From the NCBI RefSeq assembly GCF_000223215.1, contig NC_017243.1, positions 2,356,001 through 2,420,000 on the forward strand: a stretch of 64,000 nucleotides of DNA. The letters run 5' to 3'. Shown in pieces: positions 30,231 to 40,788 of this stretch (its first letter is position 1; each line of letters opens with the position of its first letter). The notes beneath the pieces are model-generated. The model was not told where the DNA came from, did not search any database, and saw only the letters and a list, made by a program, of their open reading frames with translations. The stretch is from Brachyspira intermedia PWS/A. Its GTDB lineage: Bacteria; Spirochaetota; Brachyspiria; Brachyspirales; Brachyspiraceae. Both the position numbers and the translations under genes were made by a program.

Positions 30231-30655
30231 ACCGCACGGTTAGCTGATTTCTTATATAATAAAAATTCTATTATTTAATATGCTAACTTTATATATTAAA
30301 ATTTAATCGTGCGTTGATACTGCTTTAAATTTAAAAAACTCTAGGGTGGGAATCTATAATTCATATTTAAATTATAAAAATGAATAAAACTATAAAATCA
30401 AAATAAATCATTAAATATTAAGGGTGGGAGTGAAATTAAAATTTAAAATCTACTTACATACCCCGCCCTTTAGATTTATAGATTAACTTAATATTTTAAC
30501 TATATTTATCTTTATTAATTTACAAAGAAAAAAGAAACCCCACCCAAGTTTTGATTAGATTGAATGATAAATTCACCGCACGATTAATATTATTTTTATA
30601 ATTAATAAAATTAAAAAATGAACTATTTTAAATTATTAGCTTTATTTACCGTGCG
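30231..30655. repeat. nested ~425-bp imperfect palindrome (non-coding)
   Basis: Most of the 539-base gap before the thioesterase gene. GC cores stand in mirror order: CGCACG 30233 with CGTGCG 30650; CGTGCG 30308 with CGCACG 30577; GGGTGGG 30344 with CCCACCC 30539; GGGTGGG 30422 with CCCGCCC 30462. All four pairs centre on 30444-30445 and the spacings match to within two bases, while the AT-rich spacers have diverged. It resembles a miniature inverted-repeat element or a large regulatory RNA fold. No reading frame of note. Confidence 0.75.
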
Positions 30656-30671
30656 ATTTAGAAATAAAAAA

Positions 30672-31385
30672 TTATAAAATAACTCCAAGAGTAAGCATTC
30701 TTCCTACCTGAACACCATCACGTCTATAAGAATAACAAATATCATCATAAGTATTTATACTAGAAATCTCAATATTATTTTCTAAGATACCGCATTCAAT
30801 CATCTGGTCTTTAATCTCTAAACCATTATCAATATACCATTTATCATCAATCATAGCTTTATTTTTGAAATGAATAGCCACTTCATCACCAACTTCATAA
30901 TCTTTTTGAGCTATATAAGGTCCTATATAAGCATACATTTTTGAAGGATTGGCATTATATTCTTTTTTCATTAAATCTATAGTTTTTGAGGTAATATTCT
31001 GAACAGTTCCTCTCCAACCAGAATGTATTGCCGCCATAGACTTACTTTCATCGCAATAAAGTATTATAGGTGCACAATCAGCTGTTTGAACTATTAAAGG
31101 AATGTTTTTAAGATTCGTTATCAAAGCATCAGTATCTTTAACTAATTTTTCTCGGCTTCCAAATAAATGAATGTTAGATTCATCTATTTTAATTATATTG
31201 TCCTTATGAACTTGATGCATAAAGATAGCTTTGTTTATATCAAAATTAATATATTTAAAAAAATCTTTTTCAGCGTTTTCTCTACATTCTAAAGTTATAT
31301 CATGAGCATTAATATTTCCTTTAGACAATATAGCTATATATATTTTTTTATTATCATTTTTAGATGGATAAAAAATATTATTCAT
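30672..31385 (-). CDS. pgeF: polyphenol oxidase/PgeF family protein (multicopper-like, YfiH)
   Basis: 237 residues of the YfiH/LACC1 family, implicated in peptidoglycan editing and purine nucleoside phosphorolysis. The zinc/copper-site motifs are present: HQVHKDNI, TADCAPIILYC, AIHSGWRGTV, and CYSYRRDG near the end. Eight bases overlap the upstream coiled-coil gene, indicating translational coupling. Confidence 0.9.
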   Translation of the reverse strand: MNNIFYPSKNDNKKIYIAILSKGNINAHDITLECRENAEKDFFKYINFDINKAIFMHQVHKDNIIKIDESNIHLFGSREKLVKDTDALITNLKNIPLIVQTADCAPIILYCDESKSMAAIHSGWRGTVQNITSKTIDLMKKEYNANPSKMYAYIGPYIAQKDYEVGDEVAIHFKNKAMIDDKWYIDNGLEIKDQMIECGILENNIEISSINTYDDICYSYRRDGVQVGRMLTLGVIL

Positions 31386-31614
31386 TCTTCAATCTTCTAA
31401 TCTCTTCTTCCAATTCTTTTACTTTTATAGTTAATTCTTTAGTTTCGTTTCTAGATTGTTCCATAATATTTTCATATAAAGTAAAAAATTTCTTTGCGTA
31501 CTCTAATTTCTGCTTCAATTCATTTATCTCTTCTTTATAGATATCTATTTTAGAGGAAAGCAGTTTATTATCTTCCTGCAATTCTAAAATGATCTCTTTA
31601 TCAGTATATTCCAC
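31378..31614 (-). CDS. small coiled-coil protein
   Basis: 78 residues, nearly all heptad-patterned and charged (ELQEDNKLLSSKIDIYKEEI; ELTIKVKELEEEIRRLKNE), so an extended alpha-helical coiled coil. It overlaps the start of pgeF by eight bases, which argues that it is real and coupled. ZapB- or SlyX-like size, but no assignable family. Confidence 0.7.
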   Translation of the reverse strand: MEYTDKEIILELQEDNKLLSSKIDIYKEEINELKQKLEYAKKFFTLYENIMEQSRNETKELTIKVKELEEEIRRLKNE

Positions 31615-31706
31615 TTCTACAAACCCTCTATTTATTTAATATATAATATCTATTATGTACATTATAAATGAATTGTCAAGTAAAATTGAACAATATTATG
31701 AAGTAA

Positions 31707-31734
31707 TTAACAAGAGGTTTTTACCTCTTGTTAA
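31707..31734. terminator. perfect 12-bp hairpin after leuB
   Basis: TTAACAAGAGGT / ACCTCTTGTTAA with a TTTT loop. No T-run follows on the minus strand, so it may act as a 3' stabiliser or weak terminator for the leu operon. Confidence 0.6.
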
Positions 31735-31748
31735 TAAAAATTACATAA

Positions 31749-32837
31749 TTATATATTGGATAGTATTATATCGCCCATCTCAGAACATTTAACTTGCTTG
31801 TATAAATAAGTCATCATATTATGCTTAGGCATTATATCTGTAGTTCTATAACCATCATCTATAGCCTTATAAACAGCCTTTTCTATATCTTCAGCCTCAT
31901 TTTCCATTTTAAAAGAGTATCTAAACATCATAGCAAGAGAAAGTATTGTTCCTATAGGATTAACTAAATCTTTACCAGCTATATCAGGAGCTGAACCATG
32001 AATAGGCTCATACATACCAACTGTTCCATCAGAAAGACTAGCAGAAGGCGCCATACCAATAGAACCGCTTATAACGCTAGCCTCATCCGAAAGTATATCC
32101 CCAAACATATTCTCTGTTACTATAATTCCAAATTGTGAAGGATTTGAAGCTATCTGCATAGCTGCATTATCAACATACATGTCATTATATTTAACATCGC
32201 TGTACTCTTTGGCTAAATTATTCATAACCTCGCGCCATAATTTAGAAGTATGAAGTACATTAGCTTTATCAACAGAAGTTAAAGGTCTTTTAAGACTCCT
32301 AGCTAATTCAAAAGCAACTTTTCCTATTCTTTTAATTTCTGTTTCTGTATAAAGCATAAGATCAGTAGCCTGTTTAACACCATCAACTACTTCAAATTTA
32401 TGCTCTCCGAAATATACTCCTCCAGTAAGTTCTCTCACCATAATAAAATCAATAACATCTTTACAGATAGTTTCTTTCAAAGGAGATGCATATTCTAAAG
32501 ACTTTAATATTTTAGTAGGTCTTATATTAGCATATAATCCCATTCCCTTACGAAGTTTTAATAATCCTCTTTCAGGTCTGTTTTCAGGAGCAACATTATC
32601 CCATTTAGGTCCTCCTACAGATCCAAGCAGTACTGAATCGGACTTAATACATTTCTCTAAATTTTCATCTGTTAGAGGAACCCCGTATTTATCTATAGAA
32701 GCACCTCCCATATCAACATATTCCAAATTAAATTTATGAGAATATTTCTCTTCTATCCTCTTTAGAATATCTACGGCTTTTCCTACAACTTCAGGACCTA
32801 CACCGTCACCTTCAATAACAACAATATTCTTTTCCAT
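31749..32837 (-). CDS. leuB: 3-isopropylmalate dehydrogenase
   Basis: 362 residues; NAD-dependent oxidative decarboxylation of 3-isopropylmalate in leucine synthesis. Motifs: IEGDGVGPEVV at the start, LLGSVGGPKWD, the substrate arginines in RPERGLLKLRKGMGLYANIR, YVDNAAMQ, and GMYEPIHGSAPDIAGKD. AAGGGG precedes the ATG, seven bases after leuD. Last gene of the leu group, followed by a hairpin. Confidence 0.97.
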   Translation of the reverse strand: MEKNIVVIEGDGVGPEVVGKAVDILKRIEEKYSHKFNLEYVDMGGASIDKYGVPLTDENLEKCIKSDSVLLGSVGGPKWDNVAPENRPERGLLKLRKGMGLYANIRPTKILKSLEYASPLKETICKDVIDFIMVRELTGGVYFGEHKFEVVDGVKQATDLMLYTETEIKRIGKVAFELARSLKRPLTSVDKANVLHTSKLWREVMNNLAKEYSDVKYNDMYVDNAAMQIASNPSQFGIIVTENMFGDILSDEASVISGSIGMAPSASLSDGTVGMYEPIHGSAPDIAGKDLVNPIGTILSLAMMFRYSFKMENEAEDIEKAVYKAIDDGYRTTDIMPKHNMMTYLYKQVKCSEMGDIILSNI

Positions 32838-32844
32838 TTAATAA

Positions 32845-33336
32845 TTACCCCTTAGAATTTTTTATAGAATTTAAAAGCCCATTAGAATTAATAATATTTT
32901 TTATAAACTCAGGAAAAGGCTCTGCTTTATAGCTTTCATTTTTAGTAATATTTTTTATTATACCATTATCAAAATCAACTTCAACTTCATCTCCGGCATT
33001 TATTTTCTTGCTTGCCTCATCGCATTCTAATATAGCAAGTCCTATATTAATAGAATTTCTATAAAATATTCTAGCAAAAGATGATGCTATAACACAAGAT
33101 ATACCAGATTCTTTAATAGCTATAGGAGCATGCTCTCTTGACGAACCACATCCGAAATTATCCCCTCCAACCATAATATCACCAGTTTTAACCTTGCTTA
33201 CAAAATCTTTATCAATATCTTCCATACAATGTGCTGCTAACTCTTTATGATTTGCAGTATTTAAATATCTTGCTGGAATAATAACATCTGTATCAACATT
33301 ATCACCATATTTATGAACGAAACCTTTAGCTTTCAT
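32845..33336 (-). CDS. leuD: 3-isopropylmalate dehydratase small subunit
   Basis: 163 residues from the ATG at 33336, six bases after GGGAG; the in-frame ATG 12 bases upstream is therefore rejected. It contributes the substrate-binding swivel domain to LeuCD. Motifs are [30 protein letters not shown] and [15 protein letters not shown]. The short form, matching the short archaeal/HacA-like LeuC encoded upstream. Confidence 0.96.
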   Translation of the reverse strand: MKAKGFVHKYGDNVDTDVIIPARYLNTANHKELAAHCMEDIDKDFVSKVKTGDIMVGGDNFGCGSSREHAPIAIKESGISCVIASSFARIFYRNSINIGLAILECDEASKKINAGDEVEVDFDNGIIKNITKNESYKAEPFPEFIKNIINSNGLLNSIKNSKG

Positions 33337-33378
33337 ATTATCTCCCATTAAAAAATAATAATATAATTTATAAATTTA

Positions 33379-34626
33379 TCATTTAGGCTCTGTTATATAT
33401 CCTGTTATAGCACTATATGCAGCAGTAGCAGGACTAGCCAAATATACTTTTGAAGTTTTATCTCCCATTCTTCCAACAAAGTTTCTATTAGTTGTAGTAA
33501 CAGCCACTTCATCATGAGCAAGTATTCCCATATATCCACCCAAACAAGGTCCGCATGTAGGAGTAGATACTGCACAGCCTGCATCAATAAATATATCCAT
33601 ATAACCTAATTTTATACATTCTTTATAAACTTTCTGAGTGGCTGGAATAACTATACATCTTACACCTTTAGCTACTTTTTTTCCTTTCAAAATATTAGCA
33701 GCTGTTGCCATATCAGATAATCTTCCATTAGTACAAGAACCTATAACCACTTGATCAACTTTTATATTCTTTAATTCTTTAGCTTCTTTTGTATTCTCTG
33801 GTAAATGGGGACATGCAACTGTAGGCTCTATTGAAGATAAATCAATATCATATTCTTTATCATAAACTGCATCATCATCAGCTTTGAAAATAGTATAATC
33901 TCTTTTTACTATATCTTTTAAGTATTCTATAGTTTGATCATCAACTTCAAATATCCCGTTTTTAGCACCCGCCTCAATAGCCATATTAGCAATACAAGCT
34001 CTATCGTCCATAGTAAGAGATGAAACTCCTTCACCTCTAAACTCCATTGACTTGTATAATGCTCCGTCAACTCCTATCATACCTATAATATGAAGTATAA
34101 CATCTTTACCAGATACATTTGGTTTTAATTTTCCTTTAAGATTAAATTTAATAGCAGAAGGAACTTTAAACCAAACCTGTCCTGTAGCCATAGCAGCAGC
34201 CATATCAGTGCTTCCTACTCCTGTAGAAAAAGCCCCAAAAGCTCCATAAGTACAAGTATGAGAGTCTGCACCTATTATAACTTCACCAGGTGCCACTAAT
34301 CCTTTTTCAGGTAAAAGTGCATGCTCAACTCCCATATCTCCAACATCATAATAATTTGAAATATCATATTTATTAGCAAAATCTCTGCATTGCTTGCATT
34401 GTTCTGCAGCTTTTATATCTTTGTTAGGAGCAAAATGATCCATAACCAAAGCTATTTTTTCTTTGTCAAAAACTTTATCAAAACCATACTTTTCAAATTC
34501 ATTAATTGCAACAGGACTTGTAATATCATTTCCTAAAACTAAATCAGTTTTAACCATGATAAGTTCGCCGGCCTCTACTTTTTCAACGCCAGCATGAGCA
34601 GCTAAAATTTTCTGAGTAATAGTCAT
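33379..34626 (-). CDS. leuC: 3-isopropylmalate dehydratase large subunit
   Basis: 415 residues, the shorter LeuC/HacA class rather than the ~465-residue enterobacterial one. It isomerises 2- to 3-isopropylmalate with a [4Fe-4S] cluster. Cluster cysteines occur in [10 protein letters not shown] and in [25 protein letters not shown] is the characteristic early motif. AAGGAT precedes the ATG. Partner leuD follows at once. Confidence 0.97.
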   Translation of the reverse strand: MTITQKILAAHAGVEKVEAGELIMVKTDLVLGNDITSPVAINEFEKYGFDKVFDKEKIALVMDHFAPNKDIKAAEQCKQCRDFANKYDISNYYDVGDMGVEHALLPEKGLVAPGEVIIGADSHTCTYGAFGAFSTGVGSTDMAAAMATGQVWFKVPSAIKFNLKGKLKPNVSGKDVILHIIGMIGVDGALYKSMEFRGEGVSSLTMDDRACIANMAIEAGAKNGIFEVDDQTIEYLKDIVKRDYTIFKADDDAVYDKEYDIDLSSIEPTVACPHLPENTKEAKELKNIKVDQVVIGSCTNGRLSDMATAANILKGKKVAKGVRCIVIPATQKVYKECIKLGYMDIFIDAGCAVSTPTCGPCLGGYMGILAHDEVAVTTTNRNFVGRMGDKTSKVYLASPATAAYSAITGYITEPK

Positions 34627-34710
34627 ATTCGTATCCTTAAATTAATTTTTTAATTCTTCTCATTTTTACTTTGAAATACTAAAAATTTTATTATAATATG
34701 AAACTGAATT

Positions 34711-35382
34711 TTAAACAACATATTCATCTTCAGTTTCTTCATCAAATTTATGATTTTCTAAATAACTTTTATAATCAGGGTCCAATTCTATAGCTTTATT
34801 AAAATGTTTTTCGGCAATATCATTTTCGCCTTTCTTTATATAATATTTTCCAAGCATAAAGTAATTGATTCCATCATTTACAGCAATACCCAATTCTATA
34901 AGTTTATTTATAGTTTCTATAGCATCGTCATATTTTTCTGTCTTATCATAATATTGAGCTAATCTTAAATAATTATATTCTTCAGGGCTAAACTCTATAA
35001 CTTTTTTAATAGTATCTATAGCATTATCATAATCGTTTATACTCTCATAATATTTGCATAGCATTAAATAGTTATCTTCTTTATTATCACCCATCTCTAT
35101 AAGTTTATTTATAGTTTTTAAAGTATTATCATTATCTTCCATTTCTTTATAAATACTTATTAACTTAATATAATTATCTTCATTATGCAAATCAATTTCT
35201 ATAGCTTTATTAAAATTCTCTATAGCTTTCTCATAATCATTAAGCTCATAAAAATAAAATTCACCCAATTTAGACCAACTTTCAGATTTATTAGGGTATT
35301 TTTTAGTATTATCTATTAAATATTCTAAACTTTTTTCTTCTGATATTATATCTTTATCATCAAGCTCATTATTAATATTCAT
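34711..35382 (-). CDS. TPR-repeat protein
   Basis: 223 residues made of about five tetratricopeptide units, for example YEKAIENFNKAIEIDLHNED, NYLMLCKYYESINDYDNAID and AEKHFNKAIELDPDYKSYLE. No signal peptide or membrane helix, so a cytoplasmic protein-interaction scaffold. It is inserted between leuA and leuC in the same direction; a role in the leucine pathway is unproven and it may just share the transcript. Confidence 0.85.
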   Translation of the reverse strand: MNINNELDDKDIISEEKSLEYLIDNTKKYPNKSESWSKLGEFYFYELNDYEKAIENFNKAIEIDLHNEDNYIKLISIYKEMEDNDNTLKTINKLIEMGDNKEDNYLMLCKYYESINDYDNAIDTIKKVIEFSPEEYNYLRLAQYYDKTEKYDDAIETINKLIELGIAVNDGINYFMLGKYYIKKGENDIAEKHFNKAIELDPDYKSYLENHKFDEETEDEYVV

Positions 35383-35415
35383 AATTAAATCCGCTATTTT
35401 ATGATAAAATTATAA

Positions 35416-35453
35416 TTCCGCATAAAAATTGATTACTCAATAATTATGCGGAA
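35416..35453 (-). terminator. hairpin after leuA
   Basis: TTCCGCATAA / TTATGCGGAA, ten perfect pairs around an 18-base loop, with AT-rich sequence beyond. Lies just after the leuA stop and may partly uncouple leuA from the TPR and leuC genes. Confidence 0.55.
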
Positions 35454-35462
35454 AATATATAA

Positions 35463-36959
35463 TTATAATTTATTTAACCCATTAACATAAGCTTTCAAAC
35501 TAGCTTCAATAATATCTGTGCTTACTGCTCTTCCAATAACAGTTTTATCATTAGAAGCTAATCTAACAATAACCTCTCCCAAAGCATCTTCACCTTCTGT
35601 AATAGCATTAATACTATAATTAACCAACTTAGCTTTATTAGAAGTAATAGAGTCTATAGCACCAAATGCAGCATCAATAGGTCCGTTTCCTTTTCCTATT
35701 CCCTCAACAATATTCTCCTGATTGTCCATAATAGATACAGTAGCCAAAGAAGATATTGAATTACCGTCATTAACAACAAATCCGTTTAATGTATAAGTAG
35801 GATTTTCTGAATCATTATTACCTATCAATAATGCTTCTATATCTGAATCAGTAACTATTTTTTTCTTATCAGCCAAAGCCTTAAACTCTATAAACTTATC
35901 CTCTAAAGACTTATCATCAATATCATAACCTAAAGATTCAATTCTGTCTTTAAAAGCATGTTTTCCTGAATGCTTACCTAATACCATTTTATTTTGAGGT
36001 ATTCCTATATCTTCAACATTCATAATCTCATAAGTAGAACGTTCTTTTAATACTCCATGTTGGTGAATACCTGCCTCATGAGCAAAAGCATTAGCACCTA
36101 CTATAGCTTTATTAGGAGCAACTACCATACCAGAAATTGTAGATAATAATTTTGAAATCTTATAAATTCTTTTAGTATTAATATCAGTATAAGCATTATA
36201 AAAATCTTTTCTAGTTTTAATGCCCATTACAATTTCTTCCAAGCTAGCATTACCAGCACGTTCCCCTATACCATTAATAGTACATTCTACCTGAGTAGCT
36301 CCAGCCAAAACAGCAGATAAAGAATTAGCAGTGCCAAGTCCTAAATCATCATGACAATGAACAGATATATCAACATTTTCTATACCTTTAACATTCTCTT
36401 TTAAATACTTTATCAAATCAGCCATTTCTAATGGAGTGGTATATCCTACAGTATCAGGAACATTTATTGTAGTAGCACCGTTTTCTATTGCAGTAGAATA
36501 AGCCTGAGCCAAAAATTCTCTATCGCTTCTTGATGCATCTTCAGCAGAAAATTCTATAAACTCAAATTTAGTTTTAGCATAAGAAACAGATTCTTTTATG
36601 GTTTCCAATACCTGCTCTCTGGTCATCTCTAGTTTATGCTTTAAATGTATATCGCTAGTAGCTATAAATGTATGAAGCATAGGATGTTTTGCCTCAGCTA
36701 GTGATTCATAAGCTCTGTCTATATCCTTCTTATTACATCTTGCCAAACTAGCCAATTTAGCATTCTCTACAACTTTACTAACTTCTCTTATAGCATTGAA
36801 GTCATCATCTGAACATATAGCAAATCCAGCTTCTATAACATCAACGCCTAATTTATCTAATTCAGCTGCCATTTCTAATTTTTCAGCCAAATTCATAGTA
36901 CAACCAGGAGATTGTTCTCCATCTCTTAAAGTAGTATCAAAAATCTTAATCTTTCTCAT
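35463..36959 (-). CDS. leuA: 2-isopropylmalate synthase
   Basis: 498 residues; condenses acetyl-CoA with 2-ketoisovalerate, the first step of leucine synthesis. The TIM-barrel begins KIFDTTLRDGEQSPGCTMN and has the metal-binding HCHDDLG and NGIGERAGNASLEE. A C-terminal LeuA dimer (leucine feedback) domain follows (GKGNGPIDAAFGAIDSI). Complete length. AAGGG precedes the ATG. Upstream lies repeat copy 4, separating it from ilvC. Confidence 0.96.
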   Translation of the reverse strand: MRKIKIFDTTLRDGEQSPGCTMNLAEKLEMAAELDKLGVDVIEAGFAICSDDDFNAIREVSKVVENAKLASLARCNKKDIDRAYESLAEAKHPMLHTFIATSDIHLKHKLEMTREQVLETIKESVSYAKTKFEFIEFSAEDASRSDREFLAQAYSTAIENGATTINVPDTVGYTTPLEMADLIKYLKENVKGIENVDISVHCHDDLGLGTANSLSAVLAGATQVECTINGIGERAGNASLEEIVMGIKTRKDFYNAYTDINTKRIYKISKLLSTISGMVVAPNKAIVGANAFAHEAGIHQHGVLKERSTYEIMNVEDIGIPQNKMVLGKHSGKHAFKDRIESLGYDIDDKSLEDKFIEFKALADKKKIVTDSDIEALLIGNNDSENPTYTLNGFVVNDGNSISSLATVSIMDNQENIVEGIGKGNGPIDAAFGAIDSITSNKAKLVNYSINAITEGEDALGEVIVRLASNDKTVIGRAVSTDIIEASLKAYVNGLNKL

Positions 36960-37024
36960 TGTTAAAACCCTTATAAAATAAACATTTGTATAATTAAATA
37001 CTTTTATTGATTTTTGTAATAGAA

Positions 37025-37370
37025 TAAAGTTATATTTTTATTTTGATATCTGGGGCTTTGCCCACCGCTCTGCGTGCTATAGGCAAGCCCCCACTTCTTT
37101 TGCCGACGCTCTGCGTGCCGTAGGAAGGCACCTACTCAGTGTTGCCACAGGCGAAGCCCGCCTCGCTGTGCGTGCCGACGAAGTCCACCTTTGGTGTCGG
37201 CAGGCGAGAAGCAAAAAGGCAATATTTATATCAAAAAAGCATAGTTAATATTTTTTACTTGTACTTCGTATGGTTCTTTTACGAAGTCCGCCTCGCGAAG
37301 CGTACCTACGGTAGGCGTGCGGCGGGAAAAAGAACAATAAAAAATTACAAACTTAAAAATTTTAAATATA
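37025..37370 (+). repeat. dispersed GC-cored repeat, copy 4
   Basis: Fills most of the 461-base gap between ilvC and leuA. Landmarks: GATATCTGGGGCTTTGCC, CCACTTCTTTTG, GCCCGCCTCGC, GCGGGAAAAAGAACAATAAA. It is longer and GC-richer in the core than copies 2 and 3, and its outward promoter boxes are degraded (TTACAA). The core resembles copy 1 most. A 92-codon open frame through it has repeat-like composition and is not credible. Confidence 0.7.
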
Positions 37371-37420
37371 GATCTCCAATATTAAAGTATTTAATTATAA
37401 CAATAGAGTGTGAATAAAAA

Positions 37421-38428
<1,008 letters not shown>

Positions 38429-38446
38429 TTAACTTATTATTATTTA

Positions 38447-38974
38447 TTAAAATTCAAAATTATTGATTATATTCATATCAGGAACTTCATCGCCTAATTG
38501 TATTGAAGTTACCCCTGTTCTTGAAAGCTCTAAAATATTGAAATCTTTCAATGCTTCTAAATAGCCGTCTATTACTGTAACAGAAGCAGTAATTTCAACT
38601 ATCATGCTTTTTTTACCTATATCAAGTATAACTCCGCTATGTGCATTAGTTATATCGCAGGCTTTTCTTCTATTGCTGTCATCAATTTCTATTTTTACTA
38701 ATAATAAATCTCTTATTATACTATTAGTATGATCTATTAAATGAACAGAGTGAACTTCTATAAGTTTATAAGTCTGCTTTATAATATGTGATATTTGTGT
38801 ATCATCGCCTTCAGTAACTATAGTCATTCTTGATATGCTAGGAACACAAGTTACAGAACAAGTAATGGTTTCTATATTAAAACCTTTTTGGCTGAATAAT
38901 AAAGTTATTCTATTTAATACACCTGAACTGTTATCTACAAATAAAACTAAAACCCTTCTTTGTTTCTTATCCAT
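38447..38974 (-). CDS. ilvN: acetolactate synthase small (regulatory) subunit
   Basis: 175 residues: an ACT domain (RVLVLFVDNSSGVLNRITLL, then FSQKGFNIETI) followed by the ALS small-subunit C-terminal domain. It activates the catalytic subunit and gives valine feedback. AGGAG precedes the ATG; 18 bases separate it from ilvB. The name could equally be ilvH by some schemes. Confidence 0.94.
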   Translation of the reverse strand: MDKKQRRVLVLFVDNSSGVLNRITLLFSQKGFNIETITCSVTCVPSISRMTIVTEGDDTQISHIIKQTYKLIEVHSVHLIDHTNSIIRDLLLVKIEIDDSNRRKACDITNAHSGVILDIGKKSMIVEITASVTVIDGYLEALKDFNILELSRTGVTSIQLGDEVPDMNIINNFEF

Positions 38975-38992
38975 TTTTTACTCCTACTATTT

Positions 38993-40666
38993 TTAATCTA
39001 CTATTATATCATCTATAGTACCGCCGGCTGGAATCATAGGTAAAACTTTCAAATCTTTATCTATAACACATTCTATCCATACAGGACAATTACATTTCAA
39101 AGCCTCTTCAAATGCTGTTTCAAATTCTTTTATAGTTTCGCATCTGAAGCCTTTAGCACCGAAACCTTCAGCAACTTTAACATAATCCATTTTTTTATTT
39201 ATATCTGTGCTGGAATATCTTTTATCATAAAATATAGTCTGCCATTGTCTAACCATACCTAATGTACTATTATTTAATATTATTGTTATAACAGGAAGAT
39301 TATATTCAACAGCAGTTGCAACTTCATTCAAATTCATATAGAAAGAGCCGTCACCTGTTATATGTATTACTCTTCTATCCGGCTTGGCAACCTGAACGCC
39401 TAAAGCAGCACCATATCCGAATCCCATAGTACCCAAACCGCCGCTTGTTATAAAACTTCTTGGCTTGGTATGTCTTATATATTGAACTGCCCACATTTGA
39501 TGCTGTCCTACATCTGTAACATAAATAGCATCATCTTTAGTTTTATTACCTATTATATCCATAACCTTGCTTGGATAAATACCGTCTTTCTTAGTGTTTC
39601 TGTCTGAATCTTCCTTCATCTCTTTAGCTCTTAAATCAGACAAATATTTTACCCATTCATCATCTTCCACTCTTTTTACAAGTTTATTGAATCTATCCAA
39701 AACATCATTCAAGTCGCCTATTATACTGTAATCAACATGAACATTCTTGTTTATTTCGCTTTTATCAATATCTATATGAATCTTTTTAGCAACTCCTCCA
39801 AATTTAGAAGTATTCAAAGCAACTCTATCACTGAATCTAGTTCCAACGGCAAGTATCAAGTCTGCTTCATTCATAACCTTATTAGCGGTAGCAGAACCAT
39901 GCATTCCCAAAAGTCCTATATTTAATTTTTCATTATAACCTAATACTCCAGCTCCCATTAATGTATGAACTGAAGGAATATTTGAGTTGATCATAAACTC
40001 TCTCAACTTATCGCTTGAATCTTTAGCACCGCCTCCGAAATATATAATAGGTCTTTTTGATTCATTTATTAATTTTGCTACTTCTTCTATAGTTTTCTCA
40101 TCTTCAGCACTTATTTTGACATGCTTAGGAACAAATTTTTCTTTTCTTTCGTATTCTGTTTCTGTAAATGTGAAATTTTTAGGTATATCTATTAAAACAG
40201 GTCCTTTTCTTCCTGTATTTGCTATAACAAATGCCTTTCTTATTATATTTGCTAAATCATTAATATCTCTTACAACAAAATTATGTTTAGTAATAGGCAT
40301 TGTAATACCTGCAATATAAACCTCCTGAAATGAATCTTTACCTATTAAACTTTCAGGCACATTTGCAGTTATAGCAATTAAAGGCACACTGTCCATGTAT
40401 GCTGTTGCTAAAGGCGTAACCAAATTAGTAGCACCCGGTCCGCTTGTAGCAATTACCACTCCTGTTTTTCCGCTTGCTCTTGCATATCCATCTGCTGCAT
40501 GACAAGCTCCTGTTTCATCTGCAGGCATTATATGTTTAATTTTATCTCTATATTTATAGATAGCATCATATATAAATAAAGCTGCTCCTCCCGGATAGCC
40601 AAATACTGTATCAACGCCTTCCTCTATTAGAACTTCCATTATTATATCAGAACCGTTTAACTTCAT
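38993..40666 (-). CDS. ilvB: acetolactate synthase large subunit
   Basis: 557 residues, thiamine-diphosphate enzyme that joins two pyruvates or pyruvate and 2-ketobutyrate. The catalytic glutamate lies in PADETGACHAADGYARASG; the ThDP/Mg motif is GDGSFYMNLNEVATAVEYNL with NNSTLGMVRQWQ. AAGGAG precedes the ATG. First enzyme gene of the ilv group. A 50-codon reading frame with a branched-chain-rich tail lies 122 bases upstream. Confidence 0.97.
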   Translation of the reverse strand: MKLNGSDIIMEVLIEEGVDTVFGYPGGAALFIYDAIYKYRDKIKHIMPADETGACHAADGYARASGKTGVVIATSGPGATNLVTPLATAYMDSVPLIAITANVPESLIGKDSFQEVYIAGITMPITKHNFVVRDINDLANIIRKAFVIANTGRKGPVLIDIPKNFTFTETEYERKEKFVPKHVKISAEDEKTIEEVAKLINESKRPIIYFGGGAKDSSDKLREFMINSNIPSVHTLMGAGVLGYNEKLNIGLLGMHGSATANKVMNEADLILAVGTRFSDRVALNTSKFGGVAKKIHIDIDKSEINKNVHVDYSIIGDLNDVLDRFNKLVKRVEDDEWVKYLSDLRAKEMKEDSDRNTKKDGIYPSKVMDIIGNKTKDDAIYVTDVGQHQMWAVQYIRHTKPRSFITSGGLGTMGFGYGAALGVQVAKPDRRVIHITGDGSFYMNLNEVATAVEYNLPVITIILNNSTLGMVRQWQTIFYDKRYSSTDINKKMDYVKVAEGFGAKGFRCETIKEFETAFEEALKCNCPVWIECVIDKDLKVLPMIPAGGTIDDIIVD

Positions 40667-40788
40667 TAAATAACTCCTTATATTTTATAGCCTTTTTTAA
40701 TTTTCTTATTAGTATTTCTACTTATAGAAATTATATTTTTAAATGTATTCAATCAAATAATGTATTTTATAAAAAATAGATTATAATA

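Noticed and set aside
37139-37417. 92-codon open frame inside repeat copy 4
   Set aside because: Composition follows the GC-cored repeat; the same region in copies 1-3 is not open.
40667-40788. Intrinsic attenuator between the small frame and ilvB
   Set aside because: Only a weak 7-bp AT stem (ATTTCTA/TAGAAAT) without a T-run is seen.
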